A DNA stretch of 64,000 nt from Clostridium jeddahitimonense (GTDB taxonomy: Bacteria > Bacillota > Clostridia > Clostridiales > Clostridiaceae). Below the pieces are notes generated by a model, which worked only from the letters and a program-made list of their open reading frames with translations, was not told the DNA's origin and ran no database searches. The DNA lies in assembly GCA_000753455.2 (NCBI GenBank), contig LM994670.1:396465-460464 (forward strand), given 5' to 3'. A program made the translations under genes and the position numbers. Below are positions 8,095 to 16,665 of this stretch, in pieces. Positions within the stretch are counted from its first letter, which is position 1, and each line of letters begins with the position of its first letter.

Positions 8095-9267
8095 ATGTTA
8101 ACGGTATTATTAGTAATTATTTATATTGCATTTATTAGTTTAGGGTTACCAGATGCAATATTAGGATCAGCATGGCCAGCTTTACATCAAGATTTAAGTG
8201 TACCTATATCTTATGCTGGAGTAGTAACTATGATTGTTGCTGGAGGAACTATAGTTTCTAGTTTCTTTAGTGGAAAGGTTATAAAGAAATTTGGAACAGG
8301 AAAAGTAACTACATTTAGTGTGTTTTTAACAGCAGCAGCTCTTTTAGGAATTTATTTTTCACCTGGTTTTGTATGGATATGTATTCTTGGAATACCACTA
8401 GGATTAGGAGCAGGAGCAGTAGATTCAGCATTAAATAATTTCGTAGCACTACGTTATGAGGCAAAGCATATGAATTGGCTACATTGTTTCTGGGGAATAG
8501 GGGCTACAGTTGGGCCATTCATAATGTCATTATATTTATTAAAAGAAAATGGATGGAGATTAGGGTACTTAACAATAGGAATAATTCAAGCAATATTAGT
8601 TGTATGTTTATTTGCATCACTTCCATTATGGAAAAGGTTTGAGGTAAAAGATAGCGATGAGGAAGATACTCATATAGAAGTGAAGGTATCTACTTTAATA
8701 AAATTGCCCGGAGCAAAACCAGCACTTATATCTTTTTTCTGTTACTGTGCAATAGAGTTAACAACAGGATTATGGGCTAGTTCGTTTTTAGTTGTTAATA
8801 ATGGATTATCAGCGGAAAAAGCAGCAAAATGGGTATCTTTATATTACTTAGGGATTACAGTTGGAAGATTTTTATCAGGCTTTGTAGCTATTAAATTAGA
8901 CAATAAACAGATGATAAGAATTGGACAAGTTATATGTATTATAGGTGCTATTTCGCTTATGATGCCATTTTCAAACACTTTACAATTAGTTGGTTTAATA
9001 TTAATAGGGCTTGGATGTGCACCAATATATCCAGCTATGCTTCATGAAACTCCAAATAGATTTGGCAAAGAGTTATCTCAAGGTATTATGGGAATTCAAA
9101 TGTCTACAGCTTATGTAGGAAGTACATTTGTACCTCCAGTATTCGGATTTTTATCTGGAATAATAGGATTTAATATTTTACCTTACTTTTTAATAATATT
9201 AATGGTTCTTATGTTAGTGACATCGGAAAGAGTTAGCAAGGTATGTAAAGCTAAAGAAAATATATAA
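8095..9267 (+). CDS. MFS transporter (FucP/YbjJ-like)
   Basis: The 390-aa protein has 12 predicted membrane segments and opens with IYIAFISLGLPDAILGSAWPAL, typical of the sugar-permease-like MFS branch. A central cytoplasmic loop (about 183-205, acidic) divides the two halves. The ribosome site AGGGAGAG precedes the ATG. It is followed after 20 nt by the PHP gene. The substrate is probably a sugar or sugar derivative, inferred from family and from the RpiR neighbour. Confidence 0.88.
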   Translation: MLTVLLVIIYIAFISLGLPDAILGSAWPALHQDLSVPISYAGVVTMIVAGGTIVSSFFSGKVIKKFGTGKVTTFSVFLTAAALLGIYFSPGFVWICILGIPLGLGAGAVDSALNNFVALRYEAKHMNWLHCFWGIGATVGPFIMSLYLLKENGWRLGYLTIGIIQAILVVCLFASLPLWKRFEVKDSDEEDTHIEVKVSTLIKLPGAKPALISFFCYCAIELTTGLWASSFLVVNNGLSAEKAAKWVSLYYLGITVGRFLSGFVAIKLDNKQMIRIGQVICIIGAISLMMPFSNTLQLVGLILIGLGCAPIYPAMLHETPNRFGKELSQGIMGIQMSTAYVGSTFVPPVFGFLSGIIGFNILPYFLIILMVLMLVTSERVSKVCKAKENI

Positions 9268-9287
9268 GAGGTATAAGGAGGAAAATT

Positions 9288-10175
9288 ATGAGCTATATAG
9301 ATTTACATATGCATTCAAATTATAGTGATGATGGAGAATTTTATCCTAAGGAATTAGTAGATTTATGTTTAGAAAAAGGAATAAAGTACTTTTCTATAGC
9401 AGATCACAATTCTACTAAGGGGATAGCTGAAGCTAAAGAATATTGTAAGGATAAAGATATTACAATAATTCCTGCAATAGAATTAGATTGTACTATTGAT
9501 GGAGTGAATCTTCATCTTTTAGGATATGGAGTAAATTATAAAAGTGATGATTTTGAGGTAATAGAAGATAATATAATATCTCAAGAGCAAGTAGCGTCTA
9601 AAGAACGTATGAGATTAGTTAGAGAGCTAGGAATTGATTTTGAAGATGAAGTAATAGAGAGCCTATCTAAAAATGGTGTAGTTAATGGTGAAATGATTGC
9701 CGAAGCTGCAATGATTTTTGATAAGAATAAAGAGAATACATTACTTAAACCATACTATAATGGTGGAGTAAGAAGTGATAACCCTTATGTAAACTTTTAT
9801 TGGGATTATTGTTCACAAGGAAAGCCTGCATATGCTGAAGTGAAATTTATTTCATTACAAGAAGCTATCAAAGTTATAGAAGATAATGGGGGAGTTCCTA
9901 TATTAGCTCATCCAGGCAATAATATAAAAGAAAATAAAGAGTTATTAAAAAAGATCATTAAAGCAGGAGTCAAAGGATTAGAAGTTTATAGCAGTTATCA
10001 TAATGCAAGACAAACTACCTTTTATAAAGACTTTGCAATAAATAATAATCTTATTATTACTTGTGGAAGTGATTTTCATGGAAAGACAAAACCAAGCATA
10101 AGCATTGGGGGAATAAGCTGTGAAGATAATGAAGAAAAAATAATAGATGAGCTAGGTAAAAAAATTAAACTATAA
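9288..10175 (+). CDS. PHP domain metal-dependent phosphoesterase
   Basis: The PHP motifs are visible: DLHMHSNYSDDG (metal-binding HxH, residues 5-16), ADHNS (about 39-43), PAIELD, PILAHPGN, and the C-terminal CGSDFHG. The 295-aa length matches the YciV/RNase AM-like group, which removes phosphate from 3',5'-bisphosphonucleotides or trims RNA ends; other members act on sugar phosphates. It is co-transcribed with the MFS transporter, which would favour a carbohydrate role here. Confidence 0.88.
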   Translation: MSYIDLHMHSNYSDDGEFYPKELVDLCLEKGIKYFSIADHNSTKGIAEAKEYCKDKDITIIPAIELDCTIDGVNLHLLGYGVNYKSDDFEVIEDNIISQEQVASKERMRLVRELGIDFEDEVIESLSKNGVVNGEMIAEAAMIFDKNKENTLLKPYYNGGVRSDNPYVNFYWDYCSQGKPAYAEVKFISLQEAIKVIEDNGGVPILAHPGNNIKENKELLKKIIKAGVKGLEVYSSYHNARQTTFYKDFAINNNLIITCGSDFHGKTKPSISIGGISCEDNEEKIIDELGKKIKL

Positions 10176-10203
10176 GATATACTAAATTATATTTTTTATT
10201 TTT

Positions 10204-10239
10204 AAAGCTGTTTAGCAACTAAAGCTATGCAGCTTTTTT
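10204..10239 (+). terminator. Hairpin plus T tract
   Basis: AAAGCTG pairs with CAGCTTT around a 19-nt loop and is followed by a run of T. It closes the MFS-PHP operon. Confidence 0.65.
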
Positions 10240-10294
10240 TATTATTTCAATTTTATAGTATAATATAGATAATATGATAATAAGAGGTGGTTTT

Positions 10295-10384
10295 GTGAGT
10301 GAATCAAATATAAGGGATAATATTTGTTGTCCATCTTGTGGAAGCAATAATTTAAAGATAATAGTAGAAAGTGAGGAGGATTAG
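10295..10384 (+). CDS. Possible 29-aa zinc-ribbon microprotein
   Basis: AAGAGGTGG stands just before a GTG that opens a 29-codon frame containing CCPSCGSNN, a half zinc ribbon. The stop codon lies inside the terminator stem that follows. It may be a real microprotein or the stub of a longer zinc-ribbon gene; there is no second CXXC. Confidence 0.35.
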   Translation: MSESNIRDNICCPSCGSNNLKIIVESEED

Positions 10385-10398
10385 CTATAATCCTCCTT
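10374..10398 (+). terminator. Hairpin terminator over the microORF end
   Basis: AGGAGGATT and AATCCTCCT pair perfectly around AGCTAT and are followed by a short T-rich stretch. Confidence 0.65.
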
Positions 10399-10505
10399 AT
10401 TTATGCAGATATATTAATTAAAATTTTTTTAAAATTATTGTATACATTTTAAGAATAAGATTGTCTTATAAATATAAGGCCTTAAAAATTAATAAAGGGG
10501 GAAAC

Positions 10506-11026
10506 ATGGACAAAGATATAGTAATAAGTTTATATAAAAAACAATTTAAAATAATTTGTTTATACTTAGTTAAATGTGGATGTTCAGTAAACGATGCAGA
10601 AGATATTGTCCATGATAGTTTTATTAAGGCAATCGAATATATTGATGGTGTAGCTATTGAAAATCTGTCCTCATGGTTATTTAGAGTTGCTATAAATACA
10701 AAAATGAAGTTAAAAGAAATAAAAATATAAATTCTATTTACATAGATGAAGAAAGCTTTTGTGATCAACTAGAAACTGACTTGACTGTAGAATGGGAAAT
10801 ATTAAGTAAAGAAATAGGTGGGGAAGTTAGAGAAATACTAAATTCGCTAAAGGAAGAATATAAATCATTACTTATATTTAAATATGAAATGGAATTAAGT
10901 TATAAGGAGATAGGGCTTTTATTAGGTATAAGTGAGGGTAATGTAAAAACTTATTTATACAGAGCAAGAAATAAATTTAAAGAGGAATGGAGGAAGAGAT
11001 ATGAAGGATATAGAGGATATGTTTGA
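10506..11026 (+). pseudogene. ECF sigma factor, split by a one-base frameshift
   Basis: The first frame (start ATG 10506, AAAGGGGG ribosome site) encodes sigma region 2 (ISLYKKQFKIICLYLVKCG..DAEDIVHDSFIKAI...LSSWLFRVAINTK) and stops at 10728-10730. The -1 frame continues seamlessly as KRNKNINSIYIDEESF...TVEWEIL and then sigma region 4 (YKSLLIFKYEMELSYKEIGLLLGISEGNVKTYLYRARNKF) to 11026. One extra A in the A-run at 10712-10715 would restore a normal 174-aa sigma factor. This is either a real null allele, a slippage site or a sequencing error. The anti-sigma gene overlaps its end. Confidence 0.85.
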
Positions 11027-11963
11027 TGAAAAAAAGCTTAAGAAATCGGTAAAGAAAGCTAAAATTAAATCAGCAATAAGGATAGCTATTATAGCAATAT
11101 GTGTTTTTGTAATTGGAGGTTTATTAAATATAATTATAAGCTTAAAGCTTAGTGCAATAAATTTTGAAAGAATGGAGACTAATGTAAAGCTATCAATGCC
11201 TAATGGATATATAAGTTATTCAAATGATATAGTTGGCTTTTTAGGTGGAAGTGGAAGATATAAAATTTCAAAGGAGATTGGAGGTAAATCTGTAGTTTTA
11301 TCAGATAGAGATGTACTTTTTGGGCTAATACCTCCAATGAATTATTTTAGATCAAGAAGTGGAGCTTATCACAATGCTGGTGAATGGCCAGTAAGTCTTT
11401 GGGAAAGTGGTTATAAAAGATTAAGGTTTTTCCATCCAGAGCTTGAATATAAAAAGTATCAAAATGACTTAGAAAATATAGATGATATTCCAGATGGAAA
11501 AGTAATAGAAATGGCAATATCTTTTGATAAGCCATATAAGGTAGATGATATATATAGTATTACAAGTACGCTTGAGCCTGCTGATATAAAGTGGATATGG
11601 TTAAATGAATTTACTGAAGAATTTATAGATGAATATAAATATGCAATAGATAATTATGATGCAGAAGCAAATGGGATAAATGAGGGAGAGGCTATAGGAA
11701 TATCAGTCCGTGATATTAGTACTTTTAGTAAAACTTCATATGATTCTTATTATGATGAATTAATAGATAATTTAAAAAAGAGTGGTAGTTCAGATTATAA
11801 AAAACTATATGATGAAATAATGGAAAGAGGAAAAACAAGCGTAGATGATGCTGAAATACTTGGAGTTGTAGTTCAGGGAACAAAAGAGGAGTTAAAAGAA
11901 TTAATAGGAAAGCCCATAATAAAAGCTACAAGCTTTGGAGTTGTAGTAGATCCACTTTATTAA
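11001..11963 (+). CDS. Anti-sigma factor with membrane anchor (Sigma_reg_N/C type)
   Basis: The N-terminal cytoplasmic stretch (MKDIEDMFDEKKLKKSVKKA) is followed by one membrane segment (about residues 29-50) and a roughly 270-aa extracytoplasmic domain, matching anti-sigma proteins with the Sigma_reg_N and Sigma_reg_C domains. It overlaps the sigma gene by 26 nt, which indicates translational coupling. It should hold the ECF factor at the membrane until an envelope signal arrives. Since the sigma gene is frameshifted, it may now be without a partner. Confidence 0.8.
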   Translation: MKDIEDMFDEKKLKKSVKKAKIKSAIRIAIIAICVFVIGGLLNIIISLKLSAINFERMETNVKLSMPNGYISYSNDIVGFLGGSGRYKISKEIGGKSVVLSDRDVLFGLIPPMNYFRSRSGAYHNAGEWPVSLWESGYKRLRFFHPELEYKKYQNDLENIDDIPDGKVIEMAISFDKPYKVDDIYSITSTLEPADIKWIWLNEFTEEFIDEYKYAIDNYDAEANGINEGEAIGISVRDISTFSKTSYDSYYDELIDNLKKSGSSDYKKLYDEIMERGKTSVDDAEILGVVVQGTKEELKELIGKPIIKATSFGVVVDPLY

Positions 11964-11990
11964 TATAAATATTATAGAGCTATATATAAT

Positions 11991-12019
11991 AAAAGCTTCG
12001 GTATTTTACCGAGGCTTTT
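11991..12019 (+). terminator. Hairpin terminator
   Basis: AAAAGC(T)TCGGTA pairs with TACCGAGGCTTTT; it ends the sigma/anti-sigma operon. Confidence 0.8.
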
Positions 12020-12114
12020 ATATTAATATTTTCAAAAATATGGGACAATTATTTAAAGATATATATAATTAAAATAAGAGTATGTGTGCTCAAAATTTTC
12101 AAGGGGGAAGAATT

Positions 12115-12834
12115 TTGAAGAAACTATCAAATACACAGAAAAGAATATTATGTTTTATTGGACTAGGGATAATATTTATTTTAATGGCAAACAGTAATAA
12201 CTCACCAGAGATATTTATTCAGAGGATATTTAAGCCTATTAGTAGAAATAATTCGACCTTTAATTATTCTGGCTTTATAGTGATAGGTGGAATTTATTAT
12301 TGCTTATATAAACTTAATGAAATTAAAGAAAATAGGTTAATTAAGACAGGATTTAGAAGATTTATTGTAACCATGCTACTAATAAATATGTTTCCTACAG
12401 TATGGAATGATTGTGTGCAAATTTATAAGGGATTTTATAAGGATTTAAATTCAATATATATTAATCGTGAAAATACTCATATTAATATTAATAAAAATGA
12501 TGAAATGATAACTGTAGATGGACAAATAGATATTAAAAATTGTAGCAATGAGACTAAGGAGTTTTACATAAAAATAAAAGCTCCAGCTGTAGTTAAAGAA
12601 GATATAAATAAAGATTATATTACTCTAGATGAAAAATATATACTGCATCCTGAAGAAGAGAAAACCATATATATAAGTCAAGAGTTGATGGAAAAAGGTG
12701 AAAGTAAATATACAGGATATGGCGTAAGAGGATTTGAATATATACTTTTTGATAATGAGGATGAGGTTGTTTTTGAGGGTACAATATCGGAATATAAATA
12801 TGATAATAGAGATTTATATTATTTAAGTCAATAA
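12115..12834 (+). CDS. Hypothetical membrane protein, 239 aa
   Basis: The TTG at 12115 is preferred because AAGGGGGAAG lies just before it, while the upstream ATG at 12082 lacks a ribosome site. Two hydrophobic segments (about residues 9-25 and 50-65) and a third weaker one near 85-100 are followed by a roughly 130-aa domain rich in beta-type sequence (MITVDGQIDIKNCSNETKEF, LHPEEEKTIYIS), perhaps immunoglobulin-like and outside the cell. I do not recognise the family. It is monocistronic. Confidence 0.65.
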   Translation: MKKLSNTQKRILCFIGLGIIFILMANSNNSPEIFIQRIFKPISRNNSTFNYSGFIVIGGIYYCLYKLNEIKENRLIKTGFRRFIVTMLLINMFPTVWNDCVQIYKGFYKDLNSIYINRENTHININKNDEMITVDGQIDIKNCSNETKEFYIKIKAPAVVKEDINKDYITLDEKYILHPEEEKTIYISQELMEKGESKYTGYGVRGFEYILFDNEDEVVFEGTISEYKYDNRDLYYLSQ

Positions 12835-12859
12835 ATTGATCCTAAAAATGAAAAAACTC

Positions 12860-12890
12860 TTGCCCGGTATTAACTACCGACTGGTAATAT
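12860..12890 (+). promoter_or_regulatory. MerR-type promoter with 19-bp spacer and dyad
   Basis: A -35 TTGCCC (12860-12865) and a -10 TAATAT (12885-12890) are 19 bp apart, and the spacer holds the inverted repeat CGGTA-N5-TACCG (12865-12879). A long spacer with a central dyad is the hallmark of promoters activated by MerR-family proteins. It stands before the aldo/keto reductase operon. No MerR gene is in the window. Confidence 0.5.
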
Positions 12891-12933
12891 TATTATAAAA
12901 TACAAAATAATATAAATAGGGGGAGAAGTTTAA

Positions 12934-13779
12934 ATGGAATATGTAACTTTAAATAATGGAATAAATATGCCAGCAGTTGGATTTGGAGTTTTTCAAATAA
13001 CGGATAAAGAGGAATGTGTTAAGGTTGTACTAGATGCTATTGATGTTGGATATCGATTAATAGATACAGCACAAGCTTATGGGAATGAGGAGGCTGTCGG
13101 AGAAGCTATTACTAAATCATCAGTGCCTAGAGAAGAATTATTTATTACTACTAAAGTATGGATTAGTAATGCTGGATATGAAAAAGCAAAGAAGTCTATT
13201 GAAGAATCTCTAAAGAAAATGAAATTAGATTATTTGGATTTAGTATTAATCCATCAACCATTAAATGATTACTATGGAACTTATAGAGCTATGGAGGACT
13301 TGTATAAAGAGGGTAAAATTAAGGCAATAGGGGTATCGAACTTCTATCCAGACCGCTTAGTTGACTTAGCTTTATTTAATGAAGTAACACCAGCGGTAAA
13401 CCAAATTGAGATTAATCCATTTCACCAACAATTAATAGCAAAGGAAGTTAACAACAAGTATGGGGTACAACTACAAGCATGGGCTCCTTTTGCAGAAGGA
13501 AAAAATGGAATGTTTGATAATCCTACTTTAAAGTCAATTGGAGACAAGCATGACAAATCAATTGCACAAGTTATTTTAAGATGGTTACTTCAAAGAGGAA
13601 TTGTTCCACTATCAAAGACTGTGAATAAAGAAAGAATGTTGCAGAATATAGATATTTTCGACTTTGAATTAACTAAAGATGACATGGATAAAATTTCTAC
13701 TTTAGATAAGAAAGAAAGCTCTTTCTTTAACCATCAAGAAGCATCATCAATAGAAATGTTAGCAAGCCTTATTAGATAG
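12934..13779 (+). CDS. Aldo/keto reductase
   Basis: This NAD(P)H-dependent carbonyl reductase has the catalytic tetrad D44, Y49 (RLIDTAQAYGNE), K74 (ITTKVWI) and H107 (LIHQP), and the C-terminal NADP-binding segment IVPLSKTVNKERM. The 281-aa length is that of the bacterial 2,5-diketo-gluconate/methylglyoxal reductase group. It is followed after 12 nt by an iron-sulfur flavoprotein. The MerR-like promoter suggests induction by reactive aldehydes or a similar electrophile. Confidence 0.93.
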   Translation: MEYVTLNNGINMPAVGFGVFQITDKEECVKVVLDAIDVGYRLIDTAQAYGNEEAVGEAITKSSVPREELFITTKVWISNAGYEKAKKSIEESLKKMKLDYLDLVLIHQPLNDYYGTYRAMEDLYKEGKIKAIGVSNFYPDRLVDLALFNEVTPAVNQIEINPFHQQLIAKEVNNKYGVQLQAWAPFAEGKNGMFDNPTLKSIGDKHDKSIAQVILRWLLQRGIVPLSKTVNKERMLQNIDIFDFELTKDDMDKISTLDKKESSFFNHQEASSIEMLASLIR

Positions 13780-13791
13780 GAGGAAGGATAA

Positions 13792-14409
13792 ATGAAGGTA
13801 TTATTAATAAATGGTAGTCCAAACGCTAAAGGTTGTACTTATACAGCTTTAGAAGAAGTTTCTAAGACATTAAATCAAGAAGGTATAGAAACAGAAATCA
13901 TTCATGTGGGAAATAAAGATATTAGAGGTTGTATAGCATGCCGTAAGTGTAAAACAAATGGGAAGTGTGTGTTTAATGACATAGTTAATGAGGTTGCTCC
14001 AAAGTTTAACGAATGTGATGGAATTATAATAGGCTCACCTGTGTATTATGCCTCTGCAAACGGAACATTAATTTCTTTTATTGATCGTCTATTCTATAGT
14101 ATGCCAGCAGATAAGACAATGAAAGTTGGAGCTGCAGTAGTTAGTTGCCGTAGGGGAGGAAATACTACAACCTTCGATGAAATCAATAAATACTTTACTA
14201 TTTCAGGTATGCCAGTTGCATCAAGTCAGTATTGGAATATGGTTCATGGTAATTCTCCAGAAGAAGTAAAACAAGACCTTGAAGGAATGCAAACGATGCG
14301 TACATTAGGTAAAAATATGGCATTTTTAATGAAGAGCATTCAATTGGGTAAGGAACAATTTGGATTACCTGAAAAGGAATCTCATATCTTTACTAACTTT
14401 ATTAGATAG
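13792..14409 (+). CDS. Iron-sulfur flavoprotein / NADPH-dependent FMN reductase family
   Basis: The flavodoxin-like fold starts with the FMN phosphate loop NGSPNAKGCTYTALE (residues 7-21). The compact motif CIACRKCKTNGKC fits CX2CX2CX5C, as in Isf-type proteins that hold a [4Fe-4S] cluster next to FMN. Further FMN contacts are GSPVYYASANGTLISFIDR and SCRRGGNTTTFDEI. It is the second gene of the operon with the aldo/keto reductase and probably supplies or takes up electrons in the same stress response. Confidence 0.85.
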   Translation: MKVLLINGSPNAKGCTYTALEEVSKTLNQEGIETEIIHVGNKDIRGCIACRKCKTNGKCVFNDIVNEVAPKFNECDGIIIGSPVYYASANGTLISFIDRLFYSMPADKTMKVGAAVVSCRRGGNTTTFDEINKYFTISGMPVASSQYWNMVHGNSPEEVKQDLEGMQTMRTLGKNMAFLMKSIQLGKEQFGLPEKESHIFTNFIR

Positions 14410-14480
14410 AGGTTGGATTATGAAAAATGATGATCAACCATTATATGAAAATTATAAATAAATATCTATAGGTAATATAG

Positions 14481-14515
14481 AAAAGCAGGATATGAATGTG
14501 AATATCCTGCTTTTT
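14481..14515 (+). terminator. Hairpin terminator
   Basis: AAAAGCAGGATA pairs with TATCCTGCTTTTT around a 10-nt loop, ending the aldo/keto reductase operon. Confidence 0.85.
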
Positions 14516-14545
14516 ATATTTATAAAAAATATTTAGTAAAAAACT

Positions 14546-14573
14546 TGAAAGGTTTTATTGTTTTTTGCGACTA
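14546..14573 (+). promoter_or_regulatory. ECF-type promoter, probably self-regulated
   Basis: TGAAAG, a 16-bp spacer and CGACTA match the layout of extracytoplasmic-function promoters (for the Bacillus SigW/SigX/SigV group TGAAAC-N16-CGTA/CGTC). It lies about 50 nt before the start of an ECF sigma gene, as expected for autoregulation. Confidence 0.5.
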
Positions 14574-14624
14574 TATTATTGAAGGATGTTAGCTAACAAC
14601 ATAAGAGCTAGGGGTGATAATACT

Positions 14625-15170
14625 TTGATAGTATATAAAGATAATTATATAAATGAACTTAGATTAAAGAATATAGATGCTTTAAATTATATAGTTGATA
14701 CATATTCAAATATATTATTTAAGGTTGCATATAGTGTTTTAAACAATAGAGAGTACTCTGAAGAATGTATTAATGATGTTTTTATGGAAATATGGAGCAA
14801 CATAGATAAGTTTAGGAGTGATGAGGAGAAGTTTAAAAATTGGATATGCACAATAGCTAAGTATACAGCTATCGACATGTTAAGAAAGATTAAGAAGCAT
14901 GATAATAATTTAAGTATTGATGAGAAGATTGAGTATAAAGGTGATTCTATAGAAAGTAATTTCGAAAATAGTAATGATTTATTAATTATAAGGAATGAAA
15001 TAAATTCTATGAATACAAGGGATAAGGAGATATTTATACGGAGATTTTATTATGGAGAAAAGATAAAAGAAATAAGTAAAAGCCTTGGAATTAGTGAAAA
15101 TGCTGTAAATATAAGAATATTAAGAGGAAGAAAAATGTTGAGCGAAAGGTTAGAAAAGGGGGGAGTTTAA
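14625..15170 (+). CDS. ECF sigma-70 family RNA polymerase sigma factor
   Basis: The TTG at 14625 follows AGGGGTG at 8 nt; the in-frame ATG at 14586 has its purine stretch too close. From the TTG the protein is 181 aa: sigma region 2 (YSNILFKVAYSVL..EYSEECINDVFMEIWSNIDKF...FKNWICTIAKYTAIDMLRK) and region 4 (DKEIFIRRFYYGEKIKEISKSLGISENAVNIRILRGRKML). Its stop overlaps the next start by one base (TAATG). That gene encodes a membrane-anchored protein, the likely partner. Confidence 0.85.
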   Translation: MIVYKDNYINELRLKNIDALNYIVDTYSNILFKVAYSVLNNREYSEECINDVFMEIWSNIDKFRSDEEKFKNWICTIAKYTAIDMLRKIKKHDNNLSIDEKIEYKGDSIESNFENSNDLLIIRNEINSMNTRDKEIFIRRFYYGEKIKEISKSLGISENAVNIRILRGRKMLSERLEKGGV

Positions 15171-15892
15171 TGGATAAAAAATATTATGATTTAATTGAAG
15201 AGTTTGATGAAAATAAGCTTCCAGATGTAAACATCAATGAAGAAGAGATTAATAGAGTCAAGAATAAAGTTATAGGTGTTATTAATAGCTTACAAAATGA
15301 AAATAAAAATATAAAATTAGATATTAATTTAGAGGATGCTTTAAAGATAAAAGAAAAGCTTGGGGATAATGCTGATAAGGCTATCTTTGGAGTTGAAAGT
15401 GCAGGGCTTATGAGAGCACTTATCTTAAAGAGTGTTAGAGAAAAGGAAGGTTTAGATAAAGAAGATATAGTAGATGAATTATTTAGGAATGTACATGCTC
15501 CTAATTGGTGGAGAGGTGCTGCTGTATGTTATAAGTTTTTCTTAACTAAAGATAAGTTGATTATATATTCTTTTGATTCACATTATAAAATATTTAGCCA
15601 TTATAAATTAAACATTGAAGAAATTAAGGGAGCAGGTTTAGTAGGTAAAGCTAAATGTCATATGCATGAAGATGAACAGATTATTATATTACCAAATACA
15701 ACTATTTATTTAGATCCTAATTATGGTGGAAATAAAGAAGATTTGTTAAGATTTATGGATTCTTTAAAAAAGATTGGGGTAAAGGACATAAATAGAGGTG
15801 GATTTCCTTGGCAGTTTTTTATTCAAAAAGTAATGTGGATAGCAATAGCTTTCGTATTTATATTATTAATGATAATGTGTATTAAATTATAA
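15170..15892 (+). CDS. Membrane-anchored partner of the ECF sigma factor (putative anti-sigma)
   Basis: The protein has 240 aa. The N-terminal 80 residues are charged and helical. The central part (about 100-210) resembles a PH-like beta domain (CYKFFLTKDKLIIYSF...IKGAGLVG...IIILPNTTIYLDP), and a single membrane segment lies at the very C-terminus (WIAIAFVFILLMIMC). Translational coupling to the sigma gene suggests it controls it. The order (C-terminal anchor) differs from the usual anti-sigma layout, so the function is inference. Confidence 0.55.
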   Translation: MDKKYYDLIEEFDENKLPDVNINEEEINRVKNKVIGVINSLQNENKNIKLDINLEDALKIKEKLGDNADKAIFGVESAGLMRALILKSVREKEGLDKEDIVDELFRNVHAPNWWRGAAVCYKFFLTKDKLIIYSFDSHYKIFSHYKLNIEEIKGAGLVGKAKCHMHEDEQIIILPNTTIYLDPNYGGNKEDLLRFMDSLKKIGVKDINRGGFPWQFFIQKVMWIAIAFVFILLMIMCIKL

Positions 15893-16034
15893 TTATTAGA
15901 TCTAAATTAATTAAAAAAATTAATATTTTAATCTAATTTTAATCTTTCTTATATTTTAGATTAATCTTCCAAAAGTATTATATAACTATAGCAAGGAAAT
16001 AAAACTTACTACTTAGGTAAATTTGTAGAAGTAC

Positions 16035-16049
16035 ACTTACAGTGTAAGT
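16035..16049 (+). promoter_or_regulatory. Inverted repeat upstream of the DUF4342 gene
   Basis: ACTTACA-G-TGTAAGT is a perfect 7-bp inverted repeat 45 nt before the gene start. It could be an operator; no regulator is assigned. Confidence 0.3.
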
Positions 16050-16094
16050 TTAAGTTAAATAAATATTAGATTTAGTTTTTGGAGGTTATATAGT

Positions 16095-16631
16095 ATGGAA
16101 AGAAATGAAATGATCGAAGTTTTAATGGGAAAGGCTAATGTAAGTAGAGAGGAAGCTCGAGAGGTTTTAGAAATATGTAATTGGGATCTTTTAGATTCTG
16201 TAATTTATTTAGAGAGAAGAGGAAAAGTAGAAAATAATGAAACTACTACAATAATCGAGGTAAAAGCAGAGGAGCAAGAGAAAAAAGAAGAAAATAAAAA
16301 GCATGAAGAAAAGTTTGGTGGTATTGGCGAAGTTATCGGAAGAATGTTTAAGTTCTTAGGTAAGTTTATAAGAAAAGGAAATGAAAATTTCTTTGAGGTT
16401 AGAAAAGAGAGTGAAAAACCAATAAGAATATCATTAACAATATCATTACTTTTATTAATATTCTTATCTGTACCAAGTATAGTGTTATTAATAGTAGGTT
16501 TATTCTGTGGATATAAGTATTCAATATCAGGACCAAGTATGAATTATGAAGGAGTAAATACTGTTTTTGAAGAAGTATCAAAATCAGCAGATACTATTAA
16601 AAAAGATTTTAAAGAAGGATATGACAATTAA
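16095..16631 (+). CDS. DUF4342 (UBA-like) membrane protein, copy 1
   Basis: Residues 1-48 form the compact UBA-like helical domain (VSREEAREVLEICNWDLLDSVIYLERRGKV). A charged linker follows, then a KFIRKGNENFFEVRK segment, and a membrane region at about residues 115-145. It is paralogous to the protein at 17853. A GGAGG site precedes the ATG. The function is not established; UBA-like domains usually bind other proteins. Confidence 0.75.
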   Translation: MERNEMIEVLMGKANVSREEAREVLEICNWDLLDSVIYLERRGKVENNETTTIIEVKAEEQEKKEENKKHEEKFGGIGEVIGRMFKFLGKFIRKGNENFFEVRKESEKPIRISLTISLLLLIFLSVPSIVLLIVGLFCGYKYSISGPSMNYEGVNTVFEEVSKSADTIKKDFKEGYDN

Positions 16632-16665
16632 GAATTTATAATTGATAATTTTTAATTCAAGGATT

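Noticed and set aside
10466..10768. 100-codon frame opposite the sigma factor
   Set aside because: Antisense shadow of a clear sigma-70 coding region.
14420..14461. 13-codon ORF (MKNDDQPLYENYK) after the flavoprotein gene
   Set aside because: Too short to support, though a GAGG-like site precedes it; may be the relic of a gene start.
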